Part shown: positions 11,441 through 22,340 of the stretch, one piece after another
Numbering within the stretch: position 1 is the stretch's first letter
Layout of the letters: each line of letters begins with the position of its first letter
Assembly: GCA_030789695.1 (NCBI GenBank)
Contig: CM061142.1
Coordinates: forward strand, 803,690,817-803,754,816
Direction: 5' to 3'
From: Scilla litardierei
Lineage: Eukaryota > Streptophyta > Magnoliopsida > Asparagales > Asparagaceae
DNA length: 64,000 nt
Translations under genes and position numbers: made by a program
Notes under the pieces: generated by a model
The model's database searches: none
What the model saw: the letters and a program-made list of their open reading frames with translations, nothing else
Told to the model about the DNA's origin: nothing

Positions 11441-14400
11441 TCACATCTCATCCTCATTCTCCCAAGTAGACTCTCCGGGCGAGCCGTGTCGCCACATCAC
11501 CCTCACAAGATTGACAACCTTGTTCCGAAGTGACTTCTGACGCCTGTCCAGAATCTGCACTGGATGCTGGTCATACGTCAAATCTGGGCGAACGGCGATC
11601 TCCGAGAAATCCACGGCATGAGACGGATCGCTGATGTATCGATGAAGCTGCGACACATGGAAAACATCATGGACTCCTTCCAAAGATGGCGGCAAGGCTA
11701 AGCGATAAGCTACTTCACCGACCCTCTCCAAAACATCAAACGGTCCAATGTATCGCGGGCTCAACTTCCCTCGCTTCCCAAAACGAATCACTCCACGATT
11801 CGGGGAAATCCTCAGAAACACATGGTCGCCCGGCTGAAACTCCAAAGGACGACGTTTAGCATCCGCCCAATGCTTAAAACGGTCCTGAGCAATCCTCAGC
11901 CTCTCCCGAATATTCCTGACGATATCCACTGCATCCACAATCATCTCAGGTCCCAACAGCTCCCGGTCACCAACGTCATCCCAACTCAATGGCGATCGAC
12001 ATTTCCTTCCATACAAAGCGGCGAAAGGCGCCATGCCAATAGACGCCTGGTAGCTGTTGTTGTAAGAGAACTCCACCAAGTGCAGATGGTCCTCCCACGA
12101 ACCCTTGAAATCCAACATGCACGCTCTCAGCATGTCTTCCAAAATCTGAATCGTCCTCTCGGACTGGCCATCCGTCTGCGGATGGTACGACGTGCTGAAA
12201 CTCAGACGCGTACCCAAACTCTTCTGCAAACTCTGCCAGAACTGAGTTGTGAACTTCGTGTCTCTGTCAGACACGATACTCACGGGGACTCCGTGAAGTC
12301 GCACGACCTCCTGCACGATTCACGTTACATCACTATCCAAACTAGGAAAAGGAAATAGAATGGAGAGTAAAAGAATTTACCTCCATATATCTCCTTGCTA
12401 GCGCCTCAGTGGACTGTCCCACTCGGAACGGAATAAAGTGCGCAGATTTGGTCAATCGATCTACGATCACCCAAATCGCGTCATTCTGCTTCGGACTCCG
12501 AGGTGGTCCAGTCACGAAATCCATAGTGATGTGTTGCCATTTCCACTCCGGAATCGGAATCGATTGTATCAACCTGGCCGCACGCTGATGCTCCGCCTTC
12601 ACTTGCTGGTAAACCAAGCACTTGGATACACTCCGAGCCACACTCCTCTTCATACCATGCCACCAATAATTCAGACGAAGATCCTGGTACATCTTGGTGC
12701 CACCAGGATGCACAGAATACGGTGAACTGTGCGCCTCCACCATCAATTCCTCTCTAATATCCCCAGCTGGCACACACAACCTGGCTCCAAACCTTGGCGA
12801 GCCATCCTCATGAATCAAAAAGTCAGTCCGCAGACCTGCTTCAACCTGCCCTCGAATCCTTACCAATTTCGGATCCCCGGCCTGACTCGCCTTAATCCGA
12901 TCCACGATCGTTGACTGCACCTGCATGTACATCAACGAAGAAGTCTCCCCAGGAAGAACAATCTCCACTCCGGACTCGCAAAAATCCTGCTGCAATCTCC
13001 ACTGCGAGGTCAACATCATCACCGCGGGAAGCCTAATCAAAGCATCCGGAACCACATTCACCTTGCCAGGGTGAAACTGCAAATCAATCTCGTAATCCGC
13101 CATAAGCTCCAACCATCGACGCTGTCGCATGTTGAGCTCCTTCTGAGTAAAAATATACTTCAAGCTTTTGTGATCGGTGAAGATTTTCACTTTCTCACTC
13201 AGCAAGAAGTGCCTCCAAATCTTAAGAGCAAACACAACGGCAGCCAACTCCAAATCATGCGTCGGATAATTCTTCTCATGAACCTTGAGCTGACGAGACG
13301 CATAAGCCACAACATGCCCGTGCTGATGCAACACACAACCGAGACCCTTACCAGAAGCATCGCAAAAGATCTCAAATCCACCGCTGCGATCAGGCACAGC
13401 AAGAACAGGGGCAGTCGTCAGTCTCTCCCTCAGAACACCAAAAGCATCCCCACAATCACCCGACCAAACAAAAGGTATATCATTCCGCGTCAATCTGGTC
13501 ATCAGCTCGGTAATACGGGAAAAGTCCTTAATGAAACGACGATAATATCCCGCCAAACCAAGGAAACTCCGGATCTCGGACGCTGACGACGGAACAGGCC
13601 ACTCCCTGATGGCCCGGATCTTCTCGGGATCCACAGAAATACCATCTCCAGTCACCACATGCCCGAGAAAAGCAACTCTATCCAGCCAGAACCCGCACTT
13701 TGAAAACTTAGCATACAACCGATGCTTCCTCAGAATCTCCAACACCGTCCTCAAGTGCGAGGCATGCTCTTCCTCCAACTTCGAATATATCAGAATGTCG
13801 TCGATAAAGATGACGACAAACTTATCCAAAAAGTCGTAGAAAATCAGGTTCATCAGATTCATGAAAACTGCGGGTACGTTAGTTACGCCGAAAGGTATAA
13901 CCACAAACTCATAGTGTCCATACTTCGTCCTGAACGCTGTCTTCGGCACATCATCCTTCTTCACCTTCAACTGATGGTAACCACTCCTCAAATCCAATTT
14001 AGAAAACACCCTCGAACCTCCAAGCTGATCAAAAATATCATCGATGCGAGGCAACGGGTATTTATTCTTGATGGTCACCGCATTCAACTCCCGATAGTCC
14101 ACACACATGCGACGCGAACCGTCCTTCTTCTTCACCAACAACACCGGTGCTCCCCACGGAGACACGCTGGGATTAATGTAACCCTTCTGCATAAGCTCAT
14201 CCAACTGCTTCCGCAACTCTTCCAATTCTGCAGGCGCCATACGATATGGTGCCTTTGAAATCGGCTGCACACCTGAAATCAAATCAATAGAAAACTCTAA
14301 AGCTCGATCAGCCGGCAATCCAGACATCTCCTCGGGGAAGACGTCATCAAAATCTCGCACCACAGCTGGCCTCTCCAACTCCATCTGCAAAGCCACAACC

Positions 14401-14800
14401 TGCACCGGTCTGGCCCGAAATCTGACAGGACCAAGCGAACTGCTACCACGGCTGAGCTCAAATACTGGATGTCCAGGAATCTCGAACACCACCCTCTTTC
14501 TCCGACAGTCAATCGTAGCATAGAAGCTCGCAAGCCAATCCATCCCAAAGACCGCATCGTAGTTGGTGATGTTGTGGACAATAAAATCAGCATAAAGCTC
14601 ATGTCCACAAACCACCACAGAGCAAGGACTGCACCCACGATGCACCGTGACTACTCCATTCCCTGTAACGATGTTCCAACTCTTGGAGAGAGGGGACGTC
14701 GACAAGGAATGCTTCTCCACGAAGCTCTGGGCCAAAATGCACATCGACGCACCTGAGTCAAAGAGGGCTCGGGCAGGGAATGTGCAAATCAAAACCACAC
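11441..14800 (-). pseudogene. Tekay pol: protease, RT, RNase H, integrase, chromodomain
   Basis: From the N-terminus: retropepsin ([10 protein letters not shown]), reverse transcriptase ([18 protein letters not shown], catalytic FIDDILIYS), RNase H ([19 protein letters not shown]), and integrase with a zinc region (H-x-H then CLVYQQVK, where the second zinc Cys is replaced by Tyr) and D,D,E core pieces ([33 protein letters not shown]). The tail is chromodomain-like ([27 protein letters not shown]). The frame is broken only by the 70-nt GT...AG segment at 12311-12380, whose removal joins ARRYME to EVVRLHG. Polymerase active-site residues are intact. The integrase Cys loss suggests no autonomous function. 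Confidence 0.9.
12311..12380 (-). other. Intron-like GT...AG interruption in integrase
   Basis: On the minus strand, GTAAATTC...CGTGCAG (70 nt, not a multiple of three) interrupts the integrase core. It contains stops and a pyrimidine-rich stretch (TTCTATTTCCTTTTCC). Exact excision gives [21 protein letters not shown], the uninterrupted form conserved in chromovirus integrases. Either a spliceosomal intron or a random insertion that happens to have splice signals would explain it. Exact restoration of both frame and sequence favours the first. Confidence 0.6.
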
Positions 14801-14913
14801 CTAACAAACAGTCTAATCAATCAAATCTTACTCTAGCAACATTCATACACAAGCAACCAACATAATTTTAACAATCAACTAATTAGGGAAGGAACAACTA
14901 GATTGGAAGTTAC
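14801..14913 (-). other. Intron-like GT...AG interruption between gag and protease
   Basis: On the minus strand this 113-nt segment begins GTAACTTCC and ends TTTGTTAG, with stops in every frame. Excision joins the phase-1 codon ...GTC ATA ACA G to GT GTG GTT TTG, giving [12 protein letters not shown] followed by the protease DSGA motif. That is the continuous gag-to-protease sequence expected of a Tekay polyprotein. It is the second such segment in one element. Confidence 0.6.
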
Positions 14914-16042
14914 CTGTTATGACCTCATCCATGGCCAAAACCTCCTCCTCGGTCATCAGAAATGCCTGCCTCCTTGGCGGAACTGCCTGCCGAAAGGCAT
15001 GCCCTTGTGGAACAAGGGGTACCCCACGACCAGCGGGCACCGGGGCTCTCTGCTGCAACGGCGGGGCAGCAATAGGTGCCCTCCAAGGCTGCTTCAACCT
15101 CGGGCACTCCCTGAGAGCATGGGCGGGATCTCCACAGGCAATACATTGCCCCAAGAACTTCCTACACGATTCCTTAATATGGCCCTCCTTACCACAGAAA
15201 TGGCAAGTCCTCCGAACAGGCCCTCCTGGCCTCTTAAACTGAACAGGCTGGTTCGGCCTGAATCCAGGTCTAACCACAGCTCTCGCCTGTTCCACAGGCC
15301 TCTTCCCAGCACCAACAATAGACCCCTTCCTCTGGTTCACGAGCAGCTCCTGCCTCTTGGCTGCTACTAAAACCTTCTGATAAGATTCCCGGTCGGAAGA
15401 GGTCACAAAACTCTGGAGCTCCGAAGCAAGTCCCTGCAGGAACCTCTAAGCTCTCTCCTCAGCGTCCTGCACCATCTTTGGTGCAAACCGACTCAGCCTC
15501 ATGAACTCTTGGTGATATCGGTCCACCGACGAGCTTCCTTGCTTCAGATCGATAAAACGCTGCAGCATCTCTTCCCTGGCAGCTTTCGGGAAGAACTCAC
15601 CATCAAATCTGGCCTTGAAGGTAGCCCAGACGATCGGTTCCTCCAACATCTTCTCTTCAGCATCCCACCAATTTCTGGTGTTATCCCTCAGCTGGCGCTT
15701 TGCCAAGTCAACCCAACCAACTTCGTTGACCTTGGACATCTTCAGATTGTCCTCGATATTCCTCATCCATTCATCAGTAGCTAGTGGACCTTCGGTTCCA
15801 TCAAAATATGCAGGACCCAGCTCTCTGAACTACTTCGCCCCAGGCTCAGGGCGAGGGGCTTCCACCACTCGAGCAGCTTGAGCCACCGGAGCATTCTGTA
15901 CCTGCAGAAGCACACCCTGCTGAACTTGCATCATCTGCAACATCATCCGCATCATCTCTCCGTTAGTGGGCTCCCGCTCAGGCTCCTCGTCATGAGGGAG
16001 CGCACCACTACCACCACCACGGGTGATTCGCCTTCCTGCCAT
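14914..16042 (-). pseudogene. Tekay gag with two in-frame amber codons
   Basis: The frame starts with ATG at 16042 (MAGRRITRGGGSG), directly after a CATTAG that resembles a splice acceptor. It runs through a capsid-like region (TDEWMRNIEDNL, WATFKARFDGEFFP, FIDLKQGSSSVDRYHQEF) and ends in a CCHC knuckle (CHFCGKEGHIKESC) followed by a second Cys/His cluster (CIACGDPAHALREC). One frame is kept throughout, but TAG codons occur at 15832-15830 (between EPGAK and FRELGP) and at 15448-15446 (between EERA and RFLQGL). The rest is well preserved, so these are single substitutions. Readthrough is not supported by any sequence signal I recognise. Confidence 0.85.
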
Positions 16043-16183
16043 CTAATGACACAGAAAACGAAACAATTAGACTCATAGCTTAGGGCTCAGATGTCGAACT
16101 TATTTGTTGGACAATTTTGTATTATTATCGTTATCCCGATAATTGCAGTTACAGAAGGACCTGCATGGGCATCCACTAAAACC
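16043..16183 (-). other. Tekay leader with displaced primer-binding-site remnant
   Basis: This is the leader between the 5' LTR and gag. A tRNA-Met-type PBS (TGGTATCAGAGC) normally abuts the LTR in this clade. Here the LTR is followed on the minus strand by GGTTTTAGTGGATGCCC. A degenerate match (CGACATCTGAGCCC) appears only at 16096-16082, about 88 bp inside. The intervening bases may be an insertion, or a different tRNA may be used. Confidence 0.45.
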
Positions 16184-18704
16184 TGTCACGACCCGCTTCC
16201 CTAAAATGGAGGCGAGGCGTGAGAAGGTCCGCTCAAACGTGGAGCTGTGAAGCTGCACGCCTGATAAGCGTAAATTTAGTATAAGCAGGTCTCTGTAATT
16301 GCAAGCGAAACAACAACAACAATAATAATAAGATGAGACGGATATGAAATGCCAATCCCACAGTTTGTCCACAAAATATTCAACATCACAGAAAAGCCAC
16401 CAGGCTAAAAGAAAAAGTCTCTAGGCCCAGAACAAGGCCAAACAAAAGACAAATATAACAGAGTATCAAACTAGGTGCCACGCACCGACAACCGAAAAGA
16501 TCTAACAAAACAAGACGTAGACACTAAGACTGATCTCCAGTGTCTACGAAGTCCTCGTCCAACATGGGCGCAAGCTCGGCGTCCGCAAACACCTCACTCT
16601 CAGCAAGTAACTCGGGCTCAAGGTCTAACATGCGTCACCCAAAAGAGAAAGGGGCACATGTCAGCAAGTCTAAAAGACTTGAGCAAGGAAACTGAAAGTA
16701 ACTAACAACCTAGCACTTATGACATTAAACAATGACATGACAGTTTAGTTTGATGCAGCAGTTTAAAAGAGAGACAAGCACGCACGATGTAGCGAAAGCT
16801 ACCAATTCACTAATCACTTATCACTGTTTATCACTTATTGCATAGAGAGTCCACCTGCTGGCCAGCTCGTGGCTCAGGCCGCTTATCTCTATCACTATTA
16901 ATCACTTGTACACTAGAGATTTCGCCTGTTGGCCGGAGTGGCGGATCAGGCCAACTCGGGGCTCAGGTGGCCGCTTATCTCTTACCCCACCCATGTGTGT
17001 CGAGCGTTGGGGTTTCCAACTATAGGGCTCGCTTCTGGAACACGAGCCAAGAAAATAATAGTATTGTAGTGTGTGCTACACAATCACGATGACAAATCAA
17101 TATGCAATGCCAGGAACAGATATTTGCGTACCGTTAATTGAATTTAAACGTGACAGGAAAAATGCGATGACATGAACATATTCGCGTACCGTTAATTTAA
17201 AGTAAATGTGACATACAAGCATGATGAGGGTGACGGACCAAGCTTCGTTGTCAAGCTAGGTCAAAGGCGTCTAGATGGCTATCCTTTCACCGTCTAGTCT
17301 CTTTTACGCTAAAGCAAGGGAAATGGCCTAAGACATGGCCCAATTCAAGAGATGCAAGTTTCACTTGCCTGATACCGGGGTTGACGAGCAACGAAGATCG
17401 TCACACAAGCTAACTACGGAATAGATCGCTGTTATGGCAAAACACTCATTAGAACAATGATTCTAAATCGATTTCTTATTAGAATCCTAACTTTCTAATA
17501 ATCCATTTTATTAGGGTTTCACAATGTCAATGATGGTTATGCTAAAACTAAAGGAATCGAGTATTACCGTGAAGAGGCGGAGGAGTGATGCCGAGCAACC
17601 ACGACAACGGAAGAACGATCCGGCTCAGATCTGGAAATGAGGGAAAAATCTGGAGAAATGGGTTTGGAGGTGGATTTTGGGGGTTTGATGAAGGTTTGGG
17701 GAAGATGAGAGATGGGTTGTGACAAGGGAGGGTTTGGATGATGGAGGATGAGCTTGGGATGAAGGATTAATGGCTTGAGGAAGATGGGGGCTCAATGGGG
17801 GAGAAATTAGGGTTTTAGGTTGTGTGGGAGAAGAGGAAAACGTTTGGAGGGGTATTTATAGAGTTTGGTGGCGGCTAGGGCAAAACTAGGGTTTACAGCA
17901 CTGGTTAGTCGGTCAAAGAACAACCACTGACCGACTAGTTTGGGAACTGGTCGGTCGGTCGACCAACGTAGACCGACTAGGTGTAAACAGTAGCTTCAGT
18001 CGAAAACCTGAACTAAGAGTTAGTCGGTCAAAGAACAACTACTGACCGACTAGTTTGGCATCTAGTCGGTCGATGAACGTTCTTGGACCGGCTAAGAGTA
18101 AACAGTAACTCGACTGTACAGGAGAACTAAGAATTAGTCGGTCTGAGTACAAAACTTAACCGACTAGTTTAACAACTAGTCGGTCGAAAGATGAACTTAG
18201 ACCGACTAAGAATGAACAGTACTGATACTAAAATTTAGATGATGTGTTAGTCGGTTAAAGAATCATTGCCGACCGACTAGTTTGCAACCTAGTCGGTCAA
18301 CCAACGTTCTTAGACCGACTAACGATAAACAGTAACTCCTGAGAAATTTAGAAAGCCAACTAGTCGGTTCAAGAAGGATTGCCGACCGACTGGATCGTCA
18401 TCTAGTCGGTCGGCGCCCCTTCTTACACCGGCTAATAAGCACCAAAAGTTCCGATATGGAGCGCGAAGCTCCGGGATCGATTCCTAAGACTCCTAGGCTT
18501 GATCTAACAGTAAGATATGACCGTTATGAAGCCCGTCACGAATGACTTACTCCGAAATCGACGATCCTAAGGAAGAAACGAGAAAACACGATGAAACGAT
18601 CGAAAATGAAAGTTACGGAGACGATAACCACACATGAGGAGAAAATCCACCAAAACATATATTATAATATAATAAATCCGGATACATGAAAACCAGTCGT
18701 TACA
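16184..18704 (-). repeat. 5' LTR of the Tekay element
   Basis: This is the upstream LTR of the right-to-left Tekay, 2521 bp, matching 8841-11361 with about 50 substitutions, mostly transitions. It carries the same half-site array at 17903-18440. GACTC follows it at 18705-18709. Confidence 0.93.
17854..17860 (-). promoter_or_regulatory. TATA box of the Tekay 5' LTR
   Basis: Minus-strand CTATAAATACCCCTCC is a strong TATA-box match in the U3 part of the 5' LTR, conserved at 10511-10517 in the 3' LTR. The AGTCGGTC array lies directly upstream in the transcription direction. The start site should fall around 17825-17830. Confidence 0.65.
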
Positions 18705-18915
18705 GACTCCATGTATTCCCACGCCTTTATCGGCGTCATGTCTCCCAATAATTCCTGCAGCTGGGGTTGTAGTCCATCTAGGAAGAACTCCATAAGCTCG
18801 TTCTTTGTGTACCCATGCTGCGGATAGCTCGATATTAGGTTTGTGAACCTCCTCCAGGCCTGAAAGAAAGTTTCACAATCAGTTTGATTAAAATTTACAA
18901 TTTTGAGCTTCTACA
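18705..18915 (-). pseudogene. Gag fragment of the outer Athila/Tat-type element
   Basis: The minus-strand frame reads NFNQTDCETFFQAWRRF, then a segment with PQHGYTKNELMEFFLDGL and MTPIKAWEYMES. This fits the capsid region of Athila/Tat gag (W-x-RF...P-x-HG...L-x-x-FF-x-GL...EAW). The N-terminal half of a normal gag is missing: upstream of it only about 180 bp of AT-rich sequence separate this from the PBS, and a stop precedes KLKIVNF. The frame continues at 8840 after the Tekay insertion. Confidence 0.65.
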
Positions 18916-19094
18916 TTCTATGTTTGTGTGCATTAGCATACCGTGCATCATACAGATTGTTTGTGCAATAGAAGTTCATATATTCAATTTTTAAAAATTA
19001 AAATAAAATAATAAAAAAAGTTTATGTACAGTAAAGTGGAAAGATCTCACCGAATGTCCTCTGAATGAAATAAACCGTAGTCACAAACCATTCC

Positions 19095-19112
19095 TCCCCG
19101 GCAACGACGCCA
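19095..19112 (-). other. Primer-binding site, tRNA-Asp type
   Basis: TCCCCGGCAACGACGCCA on the plus strand equals the 3' end of plant tRNA-Asp (…GGCAACGGCGCCA) except for one base, so the minus strand is its complement. It lies nine bases inside the 5' LTR edge at 19122. This fixes the element's orientation and supports an Athila/Tat-type assignment. It is not a tRNA gene. Confidence 0.85.
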
Positions 19113-19121
19113 AAGCCTTGG

Positions 19122-21004
19122 TGGGACCGGAAAGGTGCTCTCTCTCAAGTGCAAGAGTCCGTACAAGTAGTAAAATCTGGGAGTCCAGATGTCGAATCCA
19201 CGGGAAGAAATCTGTTGCAACCACAATTCAAATCAAATAGAAAGCCAACGAAGAGACTAAACACTTTTAATGGTGGTGATGGTGGTGTGAATGGGGATAC
19301 GTGAATGATACGAACAAGGAAAATACGTGAGAACAAATATCAATAAAAAGTATGCACATGGTATGGGTTCGTTAGGATCGATGATTCGTATTAATTTGGT
19401 TGATAGGTATAACGCAATGAATTCTCCTTTTGGAAGCAATTCACCAGAAAATATCCAATATAACTCAATGAATTCTCCTTTTGGGAGCAACTCATCGGAA
19501 GATGCCCTTTTGGGGGTTCAAACACAAAATTCAATGAGATCGTCGCTAAAGTTATAATACGATATGAAACTCTCTTTTGGAGAGATCAAAACTACGGTAT
19601 GAAACTCCCTTTTGGGGAGATCGAAACTCACCCTTTTTGGGGCGATCATCAACTAAATCAATTCTTTTGGAATCTGAAAAGTCGATTTACGAACAAAGAT
19701 TACAATTTTAACGATGTTTAACGATTTAGCACATGGAATACAACCAAACTAACACAAATCATAGCCCCTAACTACACCATACCATGCACAAATAAGATTT
19801 AGCTACTCATCATGCAATAATAAACAACTTTCATCGCAAAATACATCAAGATTATAGCAAAATACGATAGAAAAGCATCAAATAAGGAGTTTAAGTTAAG
19901 AATTCATCACCAAATATCCTTGAAAAGACATCAAAACTCTCTGGAAATAAGAAAATAGCCTCTGGAATTTTAGAGAATTTTTCAGAGGCGAAATACGGCT
20001 CATAGAGCCTCCAATACGCTCAAAATACGCCCCAATCTAGCTGAATACGCACAAAAACCCTAGAATACGCTTATATAATAGGCTTGCGGGTTTACTGTGC
20101 TTATTGGATTCCAAACCCGCATCCGAACGCATCCCAGCCGCTCATCTCGATCGGAGCAATCGACGTCCGTCCGATCAAGCGGGATTAAACCGCAGCACGC
20201 CACGTGTGCTTTAAAGTTTGTGCGAAGCCCGCATCCGCTTCGAATTCGCATCGGTTGATTTTCGACCGTCGGATCGTCATCCGAGCGTCGCAAAGAGGCC
20301 ACGTCGCCCGCAGAAGATCGCCCGCTCCGCTCATTCGATGGCCGTTGGATGAATGATCGATGGTTACGGTATCGCCACGTGGCCCGCTGCTGCTGCGTCC
20401 GAATTCAAATGCGGGGTGAATGTGGTCCGTCTGATCACGATCGCTCGGTGGAGGGAGAGCCACGTCGCCCGTAATGTCGATTGCAGCTTTTGATCTTGGC
20501 CATTCGTTCAAAAGGCGGGATTAAACGTGGCGCTGCCACGTGTCCCACATCGTCGCAGCTGCGCTGTTCCTCTGGCCGTTGGATCTCGATCCAACGGTCG
20601 TTAGCTTTACCCGCTGTACGCGCATCGTGGCCGCTTGATGAGGCTCGGACGGTCCTGATTGCTCCACGTGGCGTGCTGTGATTGGCCGGCGACGTATTTT
20701 CGTATTTCCTTGCGTATTTTCTCATTTAATTGGTATTCTGCATTCAAAAATACACAGTAATTAGCACAGATCTCAGAAAAATACAAATAAATAGTCGTTG
20801 GAATCGTGAGATCGAGATGAAGCTAGGTAAAATATAAAATGTGCAGAAATAAGTTGTTAAATGCTGTTTTGTGCTCAAATAGTGTGTTTTCTCTAATAAA
20901 TAAATGTGTAGAAAATACGTATGAATTAGAGAACAATGTAGCATCACATGAGCACAAAGTAGGGCTAAATGGGGGGTTAAATATGTAATATTAAACCCGA
21001 ATCA
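19122..21004 (-). repeat. 5' LTR of the Athila/Tat-type element
   Basis: 1883-bp LTR, partner of 5068-6949, with the same CTTTTGGGAG repeats and the same GC-rich ACGT-box segment. A TATA-like TTATATAAG on the minus strand lies at 20070-20080. The start/end bases (TG...CA on the minus strand) are intact here. Confidence 0.87.
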
Positions 21005-21665
21005 TGCGGCAACGAGGCTGCCGCGGCCTGTAGCCGCGGCAGTTGGCCGCGGCTTCAGGCCGCAGCGTTTTTCCGCCGGTGGCACTCGTATGGTGCCGCC
21101 GTTTAGCCCGTTGGGCGTGCGGGGGTATGGATCAAGGTTTAGGGAGATAAAAAAACAGATTTTTCGATAATTTAGATCGCTAAAAACAGATTTTTATTGT
21201 TTTTAGGCATGCAGATTTAAAAAAAATGTGATTTTTACCGCGTTTTTAAACTTTTTGATCCTAAAACATGCAGATCTAACGTGAAAAGCAAGTTTAGATC
21301 TAAAAAGTTTTGATTTTTACCTCTAGATTCGACAAGGGAATCTAGTCGACGGTTGGTGAAGGATGCCCTTTTCGCTCCCCGTTGAGAAGATTACGATATT
21401 CTTGAATCTGAGCGATTGATGGATCTCCTTCCCCGCGAGTCGCCGTCTCCTCCAACGAGCGTGATCGTGCTGATAACGTGTTGTGAACGAGAAACAGATT
21501 TGGAGAAGGGTTGAGGCTAGGAAACCCCTAGCCTCCTTTATATAGTATTCATAATGGGTACTCATGTGGGTGGATACCCAATAGGCCCAATGGGTCCTAT
21601 TCATAACATATCCTACCAATTTATGAACTTTTCATATCCCCTCTAAATAAAGGCCTAGGGTCTCC
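21005..21665 (-). other. Right half of the split older repeat, with promoter-like sequence
   Basis: This continues the GC-rich array of 4930-5067 and then becomes AT-rich. On the minus strand it carries a good TATA box (CTATATAAAGG, 21545-21535) about 70 bp upstream of CACAACACGTTATCAGCACG (at 21486-21467). That layout is typical of retroelement LTR/leader regions, but no partner copy lies in the window, so its class is unresolved. No coding frame is supported. Confidence 0.4.
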
Positions 21666-21689
21666 CCCAAAAAACACATTCACAACAAG

Positions 21690-22340
21690 ATTTAATTATT
21701 TCTACTAATATTTATAATTTCCATTACATAAAATAATAATTAAAATTACTATTTATTAATAACTTAAAAATCATTTAGATTATTTAAATTAGGATAATTA
21801 CAAGTACTTATTTATTATTTCTAAACTGTAGACCACACCTCAAACATTCGTATGAAACTTTCAATTCCAAAAAAAAAAACATCAAAAGATTTCGTAGGAT
21901 CCGCAACAAACTCTCAAACTCACTTTTCACACCATTTTCAAGTCCAAAGAAACGCAAAACTTTACTTTTCTCACTCCAAGATTCCACGCACATCGACTTT
22001 CCAAAAACAACTTTCAATTTGAAAACCACCACTAAGGGCCTGTTCCACAACTTGTAAGTGGATTTTGGAAAGTTGAGGAGTTGTGGAATTTTGGATTAAG
22101 AAAAGTAAAAAGTTTTTGTTTATTTGAGCTTGAAAGTGGTGTAAAAAGTGAGTTTTATGTGGAACCTACAAAACTTTCTAGTGTTTTTTTGGGTTTAAAA
22201 GTTTTATGTGAATGTTTGATGTGGGTTCAAGGATGATTTGAAATTATAAATTACTTGTAATTAACATAATTTAATTAATTTAAATTATTTTTAAGTTAAA
22301 TGGCAACTTTAATTATATATACTAGTAGAAATAATTAAAC
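21690..22340. repeat. Large AT-rich foldback (inverted repeat)
   Basis: The sequence from about 21690 to 22020 is matched, inverted, by about 22050 to 22340. Outer ends TTTAATTATTTCTACTA and TAGTAGAAATAATTAAA pair exactly, and inner parts such as CTCACTTTTCACACCATTTTCAAG pair with CTTGAAAGTGGTGTAAAAAGTGAG. Identity is perhaps 75-80% with small gaps. The centre coincides with the left end of the Harbinger-like MITE, which suggests that element's left end was duplicated head to head. Confidence 0.65.

Larger units (their letters stand above)
8841..18704 (-). mobile_element. Tekay/Del-type chromovirus (Ty3/gypsy), complete but disabled
   Basis: This 9864-bp element is flanked by GACTC. Each LTR is 2521 bp (8841-11361 and 16184-18704), starts TGTCACGACC and ends GTCGTTACA. 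Gag (16042-14914), then protease, RT, RNase H and integrase (14800-11441), read on the minus strand and end in a chromodomain-like tail. Long LTRs plus a C-terminal chromodomain fit the Tekay (Del) clade. The two LTRs differ at about 50 positions by eye (2%), so insertion is recent in evolutionary terms. Gag has two amber codons, and gag-pol is interrupted by two intron-like GT...AG segments (14801-14913 and 12311-12380). It inserted into the gag of the outer element. Confidence 0.93.
5068..21004 (-). mobile_element. Athila/Tat-type gypsy LTR element, gag-only derivative, host of a nested Tekay
   Basis: Two direct repeats (5068-6949 and 19122-21004) begin T[G/A]GGACCGG and end CCCGAATCA on the plus strand. 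Read on the minus strand this gives TG...CA LTRs. A PBS complementary to the 3' end of tRNA-Asp lies inside the right LTR and a polypurine tract lies inside the left one, so the element reads right to left. Without the nested Tekay (8841-18704) the internal region is only about 2.3 kb and holds gag remnants but no protease, RT or integrase. That is typical of a non-autonomous large retrotransposon derivative. The LTRs differ at roughly 43 sites by eye (about 2.3%). The flanks GGTGG and TGCGG do not form a clean 5-bp duplication. Confidence 0.85.

Noticed and set aside
19095..19112. tRNA-like sequence
   Set aside because: It matches only the 3' 18 nt of tRNA-Asp. No tRNA body surrounds it, and it is the primer-binding site.
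5068..21004. The two 1.9-kb duplicated blocks looked like a segmental duplication
   Set aside because: They have TG...CA ends, a tRNA-Asp-type PBS and a polypurine tract in the correct places, so they are LTRs of one element.
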